Assembly (NCBI RefSeq): GCF_009729075.1
Contig: NZ_VTGY01000022.1
Location: 1-64,000, forward strand
Source: Mycolicibacterium sp. CBMA 226
GTDB lineage: Bacteria > Actinomycetota > Actinomycetes > Mycobacteriales > Mycobacteriaceae
DNA: 64,000 nucleotides
Reading direction: 5' to 3'
Within the stretch, counting starts at the first letter, position 1. The number at the start of each line of letters is the position of its first letter. This document shows positions 36,001 through 44,187 of the stretch, piece by piece. The notes beneath the pieces are model-generated. The model saw only the letters and a program-made list of their open reading frames with translations, searched no databases and had not been told where the DNA came from. Both the position numbers and the translations under genes were made by a program.

Positions 36001-36401
36001 GACTTGGGCGCCCGAGCGCTGGAGGGCTCCGACGACGCGGGGGTGTCCTCGTGCGTGGGGGCTGGGCCAGCCGGCCCGGTTGGTGATCCGGCACCGGTGG
36101 CTGATGAGCCTGTGGCCGCGGAGCTGTCCGCGGCATGAGTAGCCGAACTGGTCACCGGCTGCGGTGATTTCGCGGGGGAGTCCTTATCGGTGCCGGCCGT
36201 GCTGGTCGACTTCGTCGACGGTGAAGTGTCGGCGTGCGCGAGACCGGCCCCGGAGGCCAGGGCCAGGCCTAGTGTCACGGTGGCCGCTCCGGTGCCCAGC
36301 CACTTGTAGGGCTGGCGTGTGCGGGCGGCGCGGTGCGAGCCGGCGCGCTTTCTGGCTTTTGAACCGTGGCCGCGTTGCGTTGATCGGTGGCTTCCGGACA
36401 T
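30093..36401 (-). CDS. giant exported beta-propeller protein with PE-PPE-like hydrolase end, 2102 aa
   Basis: Residues 1-57 form a long signal peptide (basic N-region, GAATVTLGLALASG, cut after AHA). Residues 58-340 are a Thr/Ala/Pro/Ser-rich stalk. Residues ~380-840 hold cadherin/VCBS-like repeats (FDAEGDPLTYKVTQQPSHGT). Then come about eight YVTN-type repeats (VAVGANGQVWVANSGSNSVT) and, after a Thr/Val-rich spacer, twelve VVVSPDSRYAYV-type repeats. The last ~260 residues resemble the PE-PPE alpha/beta-hydrolase domain with nucleophile motif GFSQGG (Ser near residue 1945). No PE or PPE N-terminus. A surface esterase or adhesin is likely. ATG with GGGGAAT upstream. Paralogue of the next gene. 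Confidence 0.8.
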   Translation of the reverse strand: MSGSHRSTQRGHGSKARKRAGSHRAARTRQPYKWLGTGAATVTLGLALASGAGLAHADTSPSTKSTSTAGTDKDSPAKSPQPVTSSATHAADSSAATGSSATGAGSPTGPAGPAPTHEDTPASSEPSSARAPKSTKKASATASSSARAATAVQPAPSSATASPSNPAHPATQPATGVTAPTAPSAPTPASPITPPKPATAVAAAPAVVTAATSAETVGTPAGSVNPNPTPTAPTTPATPLGVAPLALLIGAANPQSSKPRSTAFAPPTATTATGTPTPVSATTPKPAVIAAAQAHPTTATAVTPTAVTRTAAATTSTPVPAVTAPTSTAATTGGAASLPGLITGVINNVLGLFGIGPNAGQNPLSLLGLAPLVDLTNAWFRQLQATFNNQTPTAHPSQSAESAAGVITGNVNGFDAEGDPLTYKVTQQPSHGTVTVDATGAYTYTPTIDEALAGGQDSFTVTITEANASSHIHGLAGLLGAIGAFFGVPGASDGSSIKTTVPVTITPINPTLNPKPVAGTPTVGTPDPTSGTVLGTLNFTQPAGLPMTYTVTTGANHGTATVNPDGSFSYTPTATAEHAASSTTATTADTTDTFTVTASTGYATAPETVTVSVLPKNSAPVAGTPTVGTPDPVTGAVTGTLGFIDAEGDPLSYSVTTAPTKGTVILDTTGGYKYTPTAASSSSSSGAGAGKTQFDTFTVTANDAHGGTTPETVTVPVLPAVVAADVPVVGPTPFTITNHSTTTGVVTGTVAVTDPQGKTLTYTAGTTPANGTVTVNATTGAWTYTPSTFALAQAYNAGGTGADAFTITATNPSNGSATVAVTTPVSVTAASLASMLQLTGSTPSAVAVGPTGTLYVTNAGANTRSIINPATNTITTTVPVGKNPQAVAVGANGQVWVANSGSNSVTVTGPTGTILDTVNVGDGASAIAFGTDGTAYVANANSNTVSVINANTYTISTTVPVGNTPTGIATGPDGRVYTANYAGGSVTIIDPTKNNATDTIAVPGSNPYGITVTNSGVIVVTDPIHNTVTELTAAPTSSAVSAAAVRSVSAVTATNASATNSAAATNPVTSSNGTAYTVNQVAVAGNPTAITSDTAGILYVTNTGTNTVTTINPTTGAQGTLVVGASPIAIAAGANGTINTLSTADNTLTVTNTQTGSATTTPVGVAPYTVTADPYGNLTVTNNYDNTQSVLNHPTAGSVTGSTGSVTTGTVTAGTVTAGTVTTGTATTVTGTATGFTVPAGTNPSQWVVVSPDGKYAFVTNQTDKTLTIVNAATGTATTVHTGAPGSQFGNAVTVSPDSGYAYSPNANDGTVSIINPATGTATTIHTGTHPGPVVVSPDSRYAYTTDPYDGTVSIINPTTGTATTIHTGTTPLNLTVSPDSRYAYVADGYDGTVSVINPTTGTATTFHNVYGQLVLSPDSRYAYVADSTNGTMSIINPTTGTATTFITDSPHNQDRVVVSPDSRYAYLTTPGKGTVVSVINPTTDTITAIPIANPGTSNYSVVASPDGRSAYVAGLGLRAVPVINPDAGTVTYIPIGTYDGALVVSPDGRYVYANNVQDDVVAVINSATGTSTTLHTGVVDRASLPIPVLVSPDSRYAFAAFDGGTVSVINPATGSFTNLPGGTVVVSPDSRYAYASGLNSVSVINPATGTATTIFTNTSPSPQDPVVVSPDGRYAYLSNGAAGTVTVINPSTGTATIVPMTNPNNDPQVALSPDGRYAFASDLIAGTVVVIDTTKLTFPAGTIAPDESTSTYVNTPVSLNPASSRYSGVTITGISTPAHGTAVLNGLTITYTPNTGYTGTDTFTYTATNPDHTGTGTIAINVTTPPSVLPDAPPGYTYVQGPTTVHDLFERLWATTNQNGGAPANYATATSMSDSGMHIEQVTNPNTGDVRYVAYFGGTGFTSYLSIGRNAKFFDPTQSGPYVDQNWLHEITTMVGNSNAPIMLVGFSQGGMDAQNIGSALYTSGYNVTDVITLASPVITNPSSAYTTLNFTPVGDTFGDAYSPLENPSDEYKRFVGFQGIACGGFPGHGCLPTYLTLADKFDHSTFYGSTPPESVYNTFKGDLHDFAGQILVDSGKRVSVPSGTPGGTLVPIYTTEPSPA
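31180..32690 (-). repeat. coding repeats of ~120-130 bp (SPDSRYAYV-type propeller units)
   Basis: Twelve repeats in the giant protein, with spacing of about 119-135 bases. DNA of neighbouring units is strongly similar (GGTGGCGGTGCCGGTGGTGG recurs on the plus strand). Twelve exceeds a single seven-bladed propeller, so there may be two propellers or a variable-number array. Confidence 0.8.
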
Positions 36402-36788
36402 GACGATTCCCCATTTCGCTGGCAGCGGACCCCTCGTTCTCGGCTTGTTTTATCAGACCCGCAGCAAATCGGTTGGCTGAATTCATACCGTTCGACGGAA
36501 TTAATCCGATCGGGCGACAGCTGTTGGCTCGGCGTTGCACGCGAAGGGTATGACGGAGCGGTCAATTGCTGTGCGATGGGCCACTGATCCGGCCGAACAC
36601 ATTGCTGGCAAACTGCTGTGGACGCTCTGGGTTGGTCTATCTACCGACCACGAGGGAGTGGTTTGCTCGCTTCTGGCCTACGGTCCCGGGCCGGCTTGGC
36701 TGTCAAACTTGGGTGCTTTCGATGCGGCCCGGCGCTGTCCCGGGAATCCGGATCAGCCTCTCCGAGCCGCGCCGTTGATCGAATCTGA
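36402..36788. other. intergenic region between the two giant genes
   Basis: About 390 bases. It contains the upstream region of the 2102-residue gene. I see no promoter box of the shared class and no convincing gene. Plus-strand open frames here lack ribosome sites. Confidence 0.5.
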
Positions 36789-39764
36789 TCAAGCGAAACC
36801 ACCTGTGATCACCGCTGTGCCCGACGCCGGCCATGTCTGGGTCACGGCGCCAGAGAAGTTGGCAATCGATGTCTTGATGTTCTTATATCCACCGTCTTGG
36901 TCGAACAGGTAGCCGATGCTCGAATATGTTTGGTTATCCCCGTGATAGGCGAGCGCGAGCTGCACCTCCTTTTTGAGCTTCGCCGCGCTTCCAGTAAAGG
37001 GATTTATCGCTACACCGATTTCTTGGGCCTTGTAGTACCAGTAGTCCGAGGGGATGGCTGGCCCGTAGACGTGCCCGTGCAACTGTTGGCCGGTCTGCTG
37101 CAGCGGAGTCAGCCCTGGCACCGGGTCATCGGTCGCCACGAGATCAATCTGTGTGAACCGATTCGACGGACTCGTATAGACCAGAGGTGCCGCGAACATC
37201 ACCACCGATGTCACATGAAGTTGGGGTTCCTCTTCGGCGAGGTTTTGCGCGTCGATCCCGCCCTGGCTGAACCCGACCAGCATGATCGGTGCGTTCGGGT
37301 CGCCATCCTTGGCGGTGATGGCATTGATGATTGCGCTTAGCTGGGCGGGTTTCACCCCGTGGACGGCCGACCAGACATTATTTTCGATGTTCTGCTCAAC
37401 CCCCGGGTCCAGCGTTGGCTGGGTGCCGCCCAAGTAGACGACGTAGCTGATCTTGCCGCCGTTTGTGACTTTATCGATCGAAATTCCGCTACTCGTATCC
37501 GTCGTCAGTCGAAGTCTGTTGTAAAGGCCTTGCGCCGTAGTGGGTTCCGGCGGCCCCGATGGGGGCTGCGGGTGTAGGAACGCGTTTGTGAGAAGCGTTT
37601 GCACTCCCTGTACTGCATTGATGGCGGTTGTCTCAATGCCATAGAAGGCATTCCCGATAGCATTGACAGCGCTTTCAAGAAGAGCGTGCATGCTCGCGCT
37701 GAGAGCATCCGCCACGGTCAGCGATGTCAGGGTGGGCTGCGTTGAACCACCAGGGCTGAATGCCGGCTGGCCGGTATCGATCACAGTGACTGCACTGGAG
37801 TTGGCGACGTAGAGACGGGTACCGTCCGGGCTCATCGTGAGAGTGCCTGCTGGGACGGTTAGGGGTTGCCCGGCGACTGAGTTGGTGGCGGTGTCGACGG
37901 TCGCCAAACTGCTGGTGGACGTGGTCGTCGTCGTGCCGAACGGATTGTTGGGGCTGTAGGTGGTCGTCGTGGTCGTGGTGACGAGGTTGAGGTAAACGCG
38001 AGCCCCATCAGGGCTTACCGCCCATTGAGTCGGGACCGAGGGGGCGAATGGGATCGCTGTGGTGACCGCGTTGGCGACGGTGTCGAACACCGCCAGCTGC
38101 CGGCTGGTCGCGAGGTAGAGGTGGGCGCCGTCCGGACTTACCGCCAAACCGTTGATCACATCACCCTGGGGAAGGGCTGCTGAGCCAAGGTACTGCGTAC
38201 CTGTGGTAACTGGTATCTGCGTCATGCTGGCGGTGTCGAAGGTGGTCAGGAACGAGGCGGCTGGTCCGAGGAGGTTGTAGCTGGAGGCCACGTAGAGTCG
38301 CGTGCCGTTGGCGCCGAATGTCATGGCTGACGGGATCCCCGGAGTGCTGGACGTGGAGACCGCATTTCCTGTGGCCGTGTCGAAAACGCTAATTGCGCCA
38401 GAAGGTTCGTTTGAGGGAGCAGAAGTTACGCCTGGCGGGGTCCAAGTTCCGCCCGAGAGTTTCATTGTTCCGACGAACAGCTGTTTGCCGTCTGGGCTGA
38501 TTGCCATCGCCTGCGGGATATCTTGCAGCGAAATGACCTTCGAGACGGTATTCGACGCGGGGTCGATGTACGAAACCGTGCTGCCGAAGGCGCTGGCAAC
38601 ATAGACCTGGTTTTCGGTGGGGACGACGATCACCGGCGGCGGCGCGCCGTGGTAGAAGTAGAACGGTTTGCCCACTTCGATAGTGGTCATTGTGGTGTTC
38701 GTCGAAGTGTCGACGACTGTCACCGTGTTGTAGTAGCTGTTAGCGGCGTAGAGGCGGTCGCCGACGGGGCTCAGTGTCAGACTGTCGGCCCCGTGAGTGA
38801 TTGGAATCGTCGCGGCGACAGTGTTGTTCGTCGTATCGATGACTGAAATGCTGTTGCCGCCCACGGTGTAGAGCCGGGTCCCGGCAGGGTTGATCACGCT
38901 AACGCCCCCGGCCACTGGGATCGTCGCGATAACCGTGGGGTCAGTCGAGGCACCGGGCGGGGTCGCGGCTATCGGTCTGATCGATTGTCCGGTCGTCGTC
39001 GTGGCGATCGCTGTTGCGGCGGTGGTGGTTTGGCGTGTTGATGCCGCTGTTGCGGCGACCAGTAGGGCTGCGGCCTGTACCGGAACGGTGGGGGCGCCGG
39101 CGGTGCCGGGCTGCTGAACGGGGGCGGCCGCGATGGTCACGGTCGGGGTCGGGGGCGGGCCCGCCAGCGCTGTGGCCGGGGCAGTGGCTACCGCTGGTTT
39201 GGTGGTGAGCGGAATCGTTGTGCCCGTTGATGTTGGCGACGGGTTGGTAGCCGTCGCGGGTTGTATCGCGGCGGTGGGCTGCATAGCGCTGATCGCCGGC
39301 GACACCGATGTGGTTGACGGTGCCAGCGTTCCGGCCGGTGCGTGGTTGGTGGTGGGTGTGCTCGTGGTCTTGCTGGTCGAGGTGTCGGCAGGTTTGGTGT
39401 CTTTGCGAACGCTTGGCTGCGGCTTGGTTTTTGGTGCACGTGGCGCGGACTCGTTCGCTGGGTCGGTGGTCGAGTCGGCGGGTCCGGCGTTCGCCGATGC
39501 CTTCGGCTCGCTGGTGGCAGTGGGGTGCGCTGTCGGGGCGCTGTTGCTTGTGGAGGCTGTTTCTGTGTGGCTGGGTTGTCCGCCTGTGGCACCAGCGGTG
39601 GTGTCGGCGTGGGCTACAGCCGTGCCCGATACCACGGCCGCGCCGAGGCCTAGCGTGATCGCACTGGCGCCGAGCCATAGGTACGGCTCGCGGGGTTGCC
39701 GCCGCGCCCGGTGTCGGCCGGTGTGCTTTCGTGACGAACGCTTCGCCGAATTCTTGCTCGCCAC
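36789..39764 (-). CDS. large exported beta-propeller protein with PE-PPE-like hydrolase end, 991 aa
   Basis: Paralogue of the preceding giant protein. Residues 1-~53 form a signal peptide with the same basic N-region and YLWLGASAITLGLG, cleaved after VAHA. A Thr/Ala/Pro-rich stalk reaches ~275. Residues ~280-690 form YVTN-like repeats (TRLYVANSSAVTVIDT). The last ~270 residues are the alpha/beta-hydrolase domain with GFSQGG (Ser near residue 831), followed by a histidine-bearing segment (GQQLHGHVYGP). The active-site region matches the 2102-residue protein (NAPIMLVGFSQGG). GTG start with GGGGG upstream. The VCBS-like block of the larger protein is absent. Confidence 0.8.
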   Translation of the reverse strand: MASKNSAKRSSRKHTGRHRARRQPREPYLWLGASAITLGLGAAVVSGTAVAHADTTAGATGGQPSHTETASTSNSAPTAHPTATSEPKASANAGPADSTTDPANESAPRAPKTKPQPSVRKDTKPADTSTSKTTSTPTTNHAPAGTLAPSTTSVSPAISAMQPTAAIQPATATNPSPTSTGTTIPLTTKPAVATAPATALAGPPPTPTVTIAAAPVQQPGTAGAPTVPVQAAALLVAATAASTRQTTTAATAIATTTTGQSIRPIAATPPGASTDPTVIATIPVAGGVSVINPAGTRLYTVGGNSISVIDTTNNTVAATIPITHGADSLTLSPVGDRLYAANSYYNTVTVVDTSTNTTMTTIEVGKPFYFYHGAPPPVIVVPTENQVYVASAFGSTVSYIDPASNTVSKVISLQDIPQAMAISPDGKQLFVGTMKLSGGTWTPPGVTSAPSNEPSGAISVFDTATGNAVSTSSTPGIPSAMTFGANGTRLYVASSYNLLGPAASFLTTFDTASMTQIPVTTGTQYLGSAALPQGDVINGLAVSPDGAHLYLATSRQLAVFDTVANAVTTAIPFAPSVPTQWAVSPDGARVYLNLVTTTTTTTYSPNNPFGTTTTTSTSSLATVDTATNSVAGQPLTVPAGTLTMSPDGTRLYVANSSAVTVIDTGQPAFSPGGSTQPTLTSLTVADALSASMHALLESAVNAIGNAFYGIETTAINAVQGVQTLLTNAFLHPQPPSGPPEPTTAQGLYNRLRLTTDTSSGISIDKVTNGGKISYVVYLGGTQPTLDPGVEQNIENNVWSAVHGVKPAQLSAIINAITAKDGDPNAPIMLVGFSQGGIDAQNLAEEEPQLHVTSVVMFAAPLVYTSPSNRFTQIDLVATDDPVPGLTPLQQTGQQLHGHVYGPAIPSDYWYYKAQEIGVAINPFTGSAAKLKKEVQLALAYHGDNQTYSSIGYLFDQDGGYKNIKTSIANFSGAVTQTWPASGTAVITGGFA

Positions 39765-40141
39765 GATGCCCCCAAATTGACTTATCCCATACCCGATCGC
39801 CGAGCGGCAACGTTGCGGAGCTTACCGCTCCCGCACGCACGCATACCGGCTGTTCTTGTCAACCGAACGGAGTATTTCGACCGAAGTGTGGGTAAAAGAC
39901 GCGCTCAGCGGTGAAGACGCCATGAACGTTGAATGGTGAAGCCCGTCAATCCCCGGACATGATCGCATCGACAGCAATTTCCAGTTAGTTTGCTAGCGCG
40001 ATACCGGCTGGGTTTAGTAGCTGGGCCGGCTTTGCTGGCCGCCGAACGGGCGTGCTGCGCTGTCGCATCGAATTCACGATGCGAGGCTGAGCCTCGTCCA
40101 GGCCGGGTGCGTTCTGCGGTTGGCGCAGGAGGTGTCGGTGG
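39765..40141. other. intergenic region, nothing recognised
   Basis: About 380 bases between the 991-residue gene and the response regulator. It holds the upstream region of the former. A GATAAGT-like element at 39776-39784 on the minus strand is a possible -10. No gene supported. Confidence 0.45.
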
Positions 40142-40819
40142 TTAGAGGTCGTCGATGCTGAGCACCCCGTCTTGCACCGCTCGCGCGACGAGTTTGGCTT
40201 TCGTCGGGGCGGGGCGTCCCACGGCGGCGTATTTGGCTCGGATCCGTTGAAGGTGAGTCTTGACGGTGGTAGGTGCCAGGTGCAGATGCTTGGCAACGAC
40301 GTCTTTGCTTTCGGTCTGAAACCAGGCGCTGAGTACTTCGAGCTCGCGGGCGCTGAGGCCCGGGCGGCCGATCGTCGCGTCGGCCAACATCGCCCCGGCC
40401 ATGCGTGGCCCGATGTAGGGCTCGTCGGTGCTGGCGGCGCGGATGGCCTCGATCAGGTGGTGTTGGCCTTCGCTTTTGGCGAGGTAGGTGACGGCGCCGA
40501 TGTCCAGGCAGCGCAGAATGATTTCATCGTTCTCCAGATGCGAGTACACGATTACGGGGTGTTCGGCGTCGACGATCTTGGTGAGGGCGTCGAAATCGGG
40601 GCGCCGACTGCGCAATTCAAGGTCAAGGACGACCGCTGAAAGATCGGCTGTGGGCGATGGATGTGTCGTGACGAAGGACCCGGCTGTTAGATGAGTGGAC
40701 AGCACCCGGATGGGCGGGTTGGCCTGGGCGCACCGTGCGGCGATCCCGGTGTGGATGATGTCGTGGTCGTCGACCACGGCGATGCCGAGGACGTCAGCTG
40801 GGTTGGCCGGCGAGGTCAT
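40142..40819 (-). CDS. NarL/LuxR-type response regulator
   Basis: A 225-residue protein with a receiver domain (acidic pair Asp17/Asp18, phospho-acceptor Asp66 in VVLDLEL, Ser93, Lys115 in YLAKSEG) and a C-terminal LuxR helix-turn-helix (LSARELEVLSAWFQTESKDV, LHLAPTTVKTHL). Phosphorylated forms of such proteins bind DNA as dimers. ATG start overlaps the 3' end of the kinase gene by 26 bases, so kinase and regulator are co-translated. The targets are unknown; the nearest candidates are the two giant exported proteins downstream on the same strand. Confidence 0.93.
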   Translation of the reverse strand: MTSPANPADVLGIAVVDDHDIIHTGIAARCAQANPPIRVLSTHLTAGSFVTTHPSPTADLSAVVLDLELRSRRPDFDALTKIVDAEHPVIVYSHLENDEIILRCLDIGAVTYLAKSEGQHHLIEAIRAASTDEPYIGPRMAGAMLADATIGRPGLSARELEVLSAWFQTESKDVVAKHLHLAPTTVKTHLQRIRAKYAAVGRPAPTKAKLVARAVQDGVLSIDDL

Positions 40820-43049
40820 TATGTCGGAATCCTCCTTTGAATAGTTGGTGGTGCACCGTGATCCACACCGCGTCGTCGAGAATGGTCAGGTCGAGCGGAT
40901 CTTCGCTGCTACGTGACGGTTGACTGAGGTTCTCCGGGTGTACCACCCCGTGGCAGATCACGCCGAGCCTGACCGAGGATGATTCGCCGGCAGCGGTGAT
41001 CCGAGCCGAGACGGTCGCGGCGGCCAACGCCGGGGCGATGGCGTGCGCCAGCTCGCGGGCCGTGGTGTCTGCGATCGTAGGCAGCGTGCCGGCGACGCTG
41101 ACCGATACGGCGACGCCGCGCTCTTGGGCGCTGTCGATGAGGGGCTGCAGCTCGCGCAGGAGAACGTGGTCGAAGGCGGACGTGTGATCGAAAAGTGCTC
41201 GTAGCCGTTGGTATTCGACTTGTGCGCGCCCTCGCGTGGTTGCGCTGACTGTTCCGCCGGCCGCAGCGATGGTGGTCAGCAGTGGTCCGATGGTGTCGGC
41301 GAGGTCGGCGTAGCGGCGCTGGTATTCGGCTTGCACGGCGTCGGCGGTGCGGTCGGCGGCGACCAGCCTCGCCCGGGCCTGTGTCTCGGCGCCGGCGGCC
41401 ACTGCTGCGCGGCCGATGAGAATGTCGAACCCCAGCGCGCACAGCTGGATGGTGAGGATGCTGCCGGTGCCGTAGCCCAGGTTGACGATGGTGTGTGCCG
41501 ACGGGTCTTGGATGAGGGCGTAGAAGGCCGGGACGGACCAGCAGCTGATGAGAATGGCGGCCGCGGCGCGGACCGGCTCGCCCAGGACCAGCGGAAGGAC
41601 ACACCAGCCGATGGCACCTTGGGACCACTGGGTTTGGGTGCCGAGCTGATCGACCGGCAGGGTCACCGATTGGACGACGGCGACCACGAGCAGTGCTGCG
41701 GCGCCGAGGCGGGGTGGCGGGCCGGGTGCATGCACGATACGGGGGATCGCGGAGACGGTGGCTACTGCGGCGGCAGCAGCCAGTACCCACTGCAGGTGCG
41801 GGTCGCCGGTCGGGCGCAGTGCGGTGGGAACCATCGCCGCCAGGTTGGCGATGGCGTAGGCGGTCAGGGCCAGGCCGTAGCCAGTGCGGGTCCGTTCGAT
41901 CAGCCGTTCCGGATCGGGCGGGGGCTGTCGGTCGGTTGTGGCGGGCCACCGCAATTCGACGGTGGTTCCGGCGCCGGGAGAGGTGGTGATGATGGCGTCG
42001 CCGCCTATCCCGTGCATGCGGCCGGTGATCGAGCGGGCAATGCCGTGGCGGCCGGTTGGCGTGGTGGCGTCGAAGCCGCGGCCGTCGTCGGTGATGCGCA
42101 GCGAGGTCGTATCGACGCTGATGGTCACGGCGCGGGCAGCAGCGTGGCGGTCGACGTTGGTGAGTGCTTCGCGCGCCGCTGCCGCGACAGTGGCCGCTAT
42201 GGGCCCGTCCAGCCACAGGGTGCCGAGCCCGGTGTAGGTGATGGGCGTCGTGGTGTGCTCGGCGTGCAAGCGCAGCGCCGCAACAAGATCGGTGCTGCCC
42301 TGCGGTGTACCCGCGGTGGGAGAGAACACGTGCAGGTCCCGGCGGGCGTGCGCAGCGACCTGCTCGGGCGCCAAGGTCGCCCCGTCGCCAACCATCAGCA
42401 GGGTGGAGGCGACGGTGTCGTGCAGCAGCCGCATCTGTTCGCGGTCGTATTCGCGGACCGCGGCAGACACCTCGTGCTGTAATTCGAGGGCCACGCGTTC
42501 GGTGCGCGCCGCGTCGACGGAATCGGCCACCCGCAGCACCATCGAGCGGATCAGGGCTGCTGTGACCCATTGCAGCGCAAAGTAATAGAGGTTGAAGATG
42601 TCGCTGACGTGCTCCCATCCGACGGCGCGGGATGAGCCGGCGGCGAAGGCCGCGGCGATGCCGAACGCCAGGGCGAGACTGACCCGGGGTGGTGTGGCAA
42701 TCGTGAAGCTGATGACCGCGGTGCCAGCGATCGCGACTGGTGCGCTGTTGGCGAGGTAGAAGAGCGGGCCCGACACCAAGATGGGCGTGGCCAGACATGC
42801 GGCGACGGTGCACACGTAGTCGACGGCCAGTGGGCGGGTGCCGGTGGACCGGGTCAGCAGGCGGTAGGCCGACCAGAGACCCAGCGCTGCGGCGAAGAGG
42901 CGGGCGGCCGGGGCGTGCGGAGCCGGCGGAATCGCGACGACGACCGCACTGACGATGAGGTTGGCGCTGTGGCGCATGAACAGGGTGATGGTCGTGGCGT
43001 GCCGGAGCATGTTGCGGCGCGCGGCGTCGGAGGGGATGGCATCACCCAT
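40794..43049 (-). CDS. double (tandem) sensor histidine kinase, second half degenerate
   Basis: A 751-residue protein. The first half has ~five or six membrane spans (30-170), a NarL-partner-type dimerisation helix with His210 (RLLHDTV) and a HATPase domain with N299 (ALTNVDRH), DDGRGFD (321-327) and a G2-type region (GAGTTVEL). The second half (391-751) starts again with several membrane spans and a long helix (ADLADTIGPLLTTIAAAGGT), but has no phospho-His motif and no intact ATP-binding boxes. It therefore looks like a fused duplication whose second copy became a sensor or regulatory part. ATG start. Cognate regulator is downstream. Confidence 0.85.
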   Translation of the reverse strand: MGDAIPSDAARRNMLRHATTITLFMRHSANLIVSAVVVAIPPAPHAPAARLFAAALGLWSAYRLLTRSTGTRPLAVDYVCTVAACLATPILVSGPLFYLANSAPVAIAGTAVISFTIATPPRVSLALAFGIAAAFAAGSSRAVGWEHVSDIFNLYYFALQWVTAALIRSMVLRVADSVDAARTERVALELQHEVSAAVREYDREQMRLLHDTVASTLLMVGDGATLAPEQVAAHARRDLHVFSPTAGTPQGSTDLVAALRLHAEHTTTPITYTGLGTLWLDGPIAATVAAAAREALTNVDRHAAARAVTISVDTTSLRITDDGRGFDATTPTGRHGIARSITGRMHGIGGDAIITTSPGAGTTVELRWPATTDRQPPPDPERLIERTRTGYGLALTAYAIANLAAMVPTALRPTGDPHLQWVLAAAAAVATVSAIPRIVHAPGPPPRLGAAALLVVAVVQSVTLPVDQLGTQTQWSQGAIGWCVLPLVLGEPVRAAAAILISCWSVPAFYALIQDPSAHTIVNLGYGTGSILTIQLCALGFDILIGRAAVAAGAETQARARLVAADRTADAVQAEYQRRYADLADTIGPLLTTIAAAGGTVSATTRGRAQVEYQRLRALFDHTSAFDHVLLRELQPLIDSAQERGVAVSVSVAGTLPTIADTTARELAHAIAPALAAATVSARITAAGESSSVRLGVICHGVVHPENLSQPSRSSEDPLDLTILDDAVWITVHHQLFKGGFRHNDLAGQPS

Positions 43050-43764
43050 GGCGAGTGGTCATCGTCTGGTCACGCTCGCCTTCGTTGCTGCTCAGGGCCC
43101 GTTTCTGGCCATCGCAGTGTCGAATATTGATATCACGGGCGTGGTCGGTGTGGGAGGTGAACCGCGGGTACCGATTTCTGCGGGCAAGGCGGGGCCAGGG
43201 TGGGCTGGGCTGTCGCGTTGCGGTGCGCGGCGGCACGGAATGCGCGCGGGACGTTCGGCGATGCCGGCCTATGTTTTACAGTCCAAAGATCAAGCCAGTT
43301 TGTGTCAATCGTGAGTGGAAAACACGCGTTCGCTGCGGAGGCCATCGTCACCCGGCGGGGGATGACCGTCGGCAACTACTACGAGTACAGCAGTCGTAAT
43401 CGACCGTTCAGCCGGGCCGTAGTGTGGTCTCGGGAATTCTGTTGGCCGGTAATGGATTTGCATTCCGATCATCTGCACGACCTTGCGGTCGCGCTCCTAG
43501 AGGGGATGGGGTACCGACCGCTGGGCGGGGGTTGGTGGTTGTGGGATGAGTGCGAAGACCCGGTACGTGGTTGTGGATCGCATACCGGCCTCGACGGCGT
43601 CGCGGCGGGATTGACCCGGGCCCGTCTTGGGTGTCACCGGGTTGGGGCGGTTACTCCAATCGGCTGATTTTGACGCGTGTGTATTCCTGGGCGGCGGGTT
43701 GTCCACCAGAATGTGAGGATCGGGGCGGGGCGCGCCGAATTCTGTTGAGAAGTAAGGCTGTGCG
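43050..43764. other. divergent intergenic region, no supported gene
   Basis: About 715 bases upstream of the kinase. A plus-strand frame (43365-43667) would encode a Trp/Tyr-rich ~100-residue product starting MTVGNYYEYSSRNRP but has no ribosome site and no recognised pattern; I leave it out as a gene. Confidence 0.4.
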
Positions 43765-44061
43765 GTGTTTCGGTTGCGTATTGGACCGCGCTGGGCTCGC
43801 CAGGGGTGGGCGCGGGATCGCTGGTTGTTCGCCGCGGTGTGCCTGTTCGGGCCGCTGTGCGCGGTCAGCACGGTGGTCGGTGGGGTCGTGCTGCTCGTGG
43901 TTGATCCGCCGCCTGTGAGTGTGTGGATTCTGGCCGCGGCCTACGGGCTGGTGCAGTTGTGGTGCTGGCGCATATCCGGCGGTGAGCCCGTCGAGTCAGA
44001 CGAGCTGGGGGAGGCTGGCTGGGAATTTGTATCCGAGCCAGAGTTGGCGGCCACGGACTGA
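43765..44061 (+). CDS. small two-span membrane protein
   Basis: A 98-residue protein: basic N-terminus, two hydrophobic segments (LFAAVCLFGPLCAVSTVVGG and VWILAAAYGLVQLWCW) and an acidic tail (EPVESDELGEAGWEF). GTG start lies 6 bases after an AAGGCT -10-like hexamer, again suggesting a leaderless mRNA, but the A-rich upstream box is missing. Function unknown; its place in front of ESX and transfer genes is the only clue. Confidence 0.5.
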   Translation: MFRLRIGPRWARQGWARDRWLFAAVCLFGPLCAVSTVVGGVVLLVVDPPPVSVWILAAAYGLVQLWCWRISGGEPVESDELGEAGWEFVSEPELAATD

Positions 44062-44139
44062 TCGGCGGGGATAGTCAATTACCGGGCAGGTCACCGCGGC
44101 AGCACCGACCCCATCGACCCTGGTCGGTCGCGCCAGCCA

Positions 44140-44187
44140 GAAATTAGCGCTCCGAGCATCCCAGGTGTGGCTTACCGTTGATTCATG
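44140..44187 (+). promoter_or_regulatory. shared-class promoter for leader ORF and DUF4226 gene
   Basis: AAATTAGCGCTCCGAGCATC starts at 44141 and TACCGT is at 44173-44178. The first ATG, at 44185, is 7 bases after the -10, so the mRNA begins with a 14-codon leader ORF rather than with the DUF4226 gene. Confidence 0.75.

Noticed and set aside
36535..36912. Plus-strand open frame between the two giant genes.
   Set aside because: It runs into the antisense of the 991-residue gene and has no ribosome site or family pattern.
43200..43667. Plus-strand open frame of 155 codons upstream of the small membrane gene.
   Set aside because: No ribosome site, no leaderless promoter, odd composition and no recognised domain; it lies in a divergent intergenic region.
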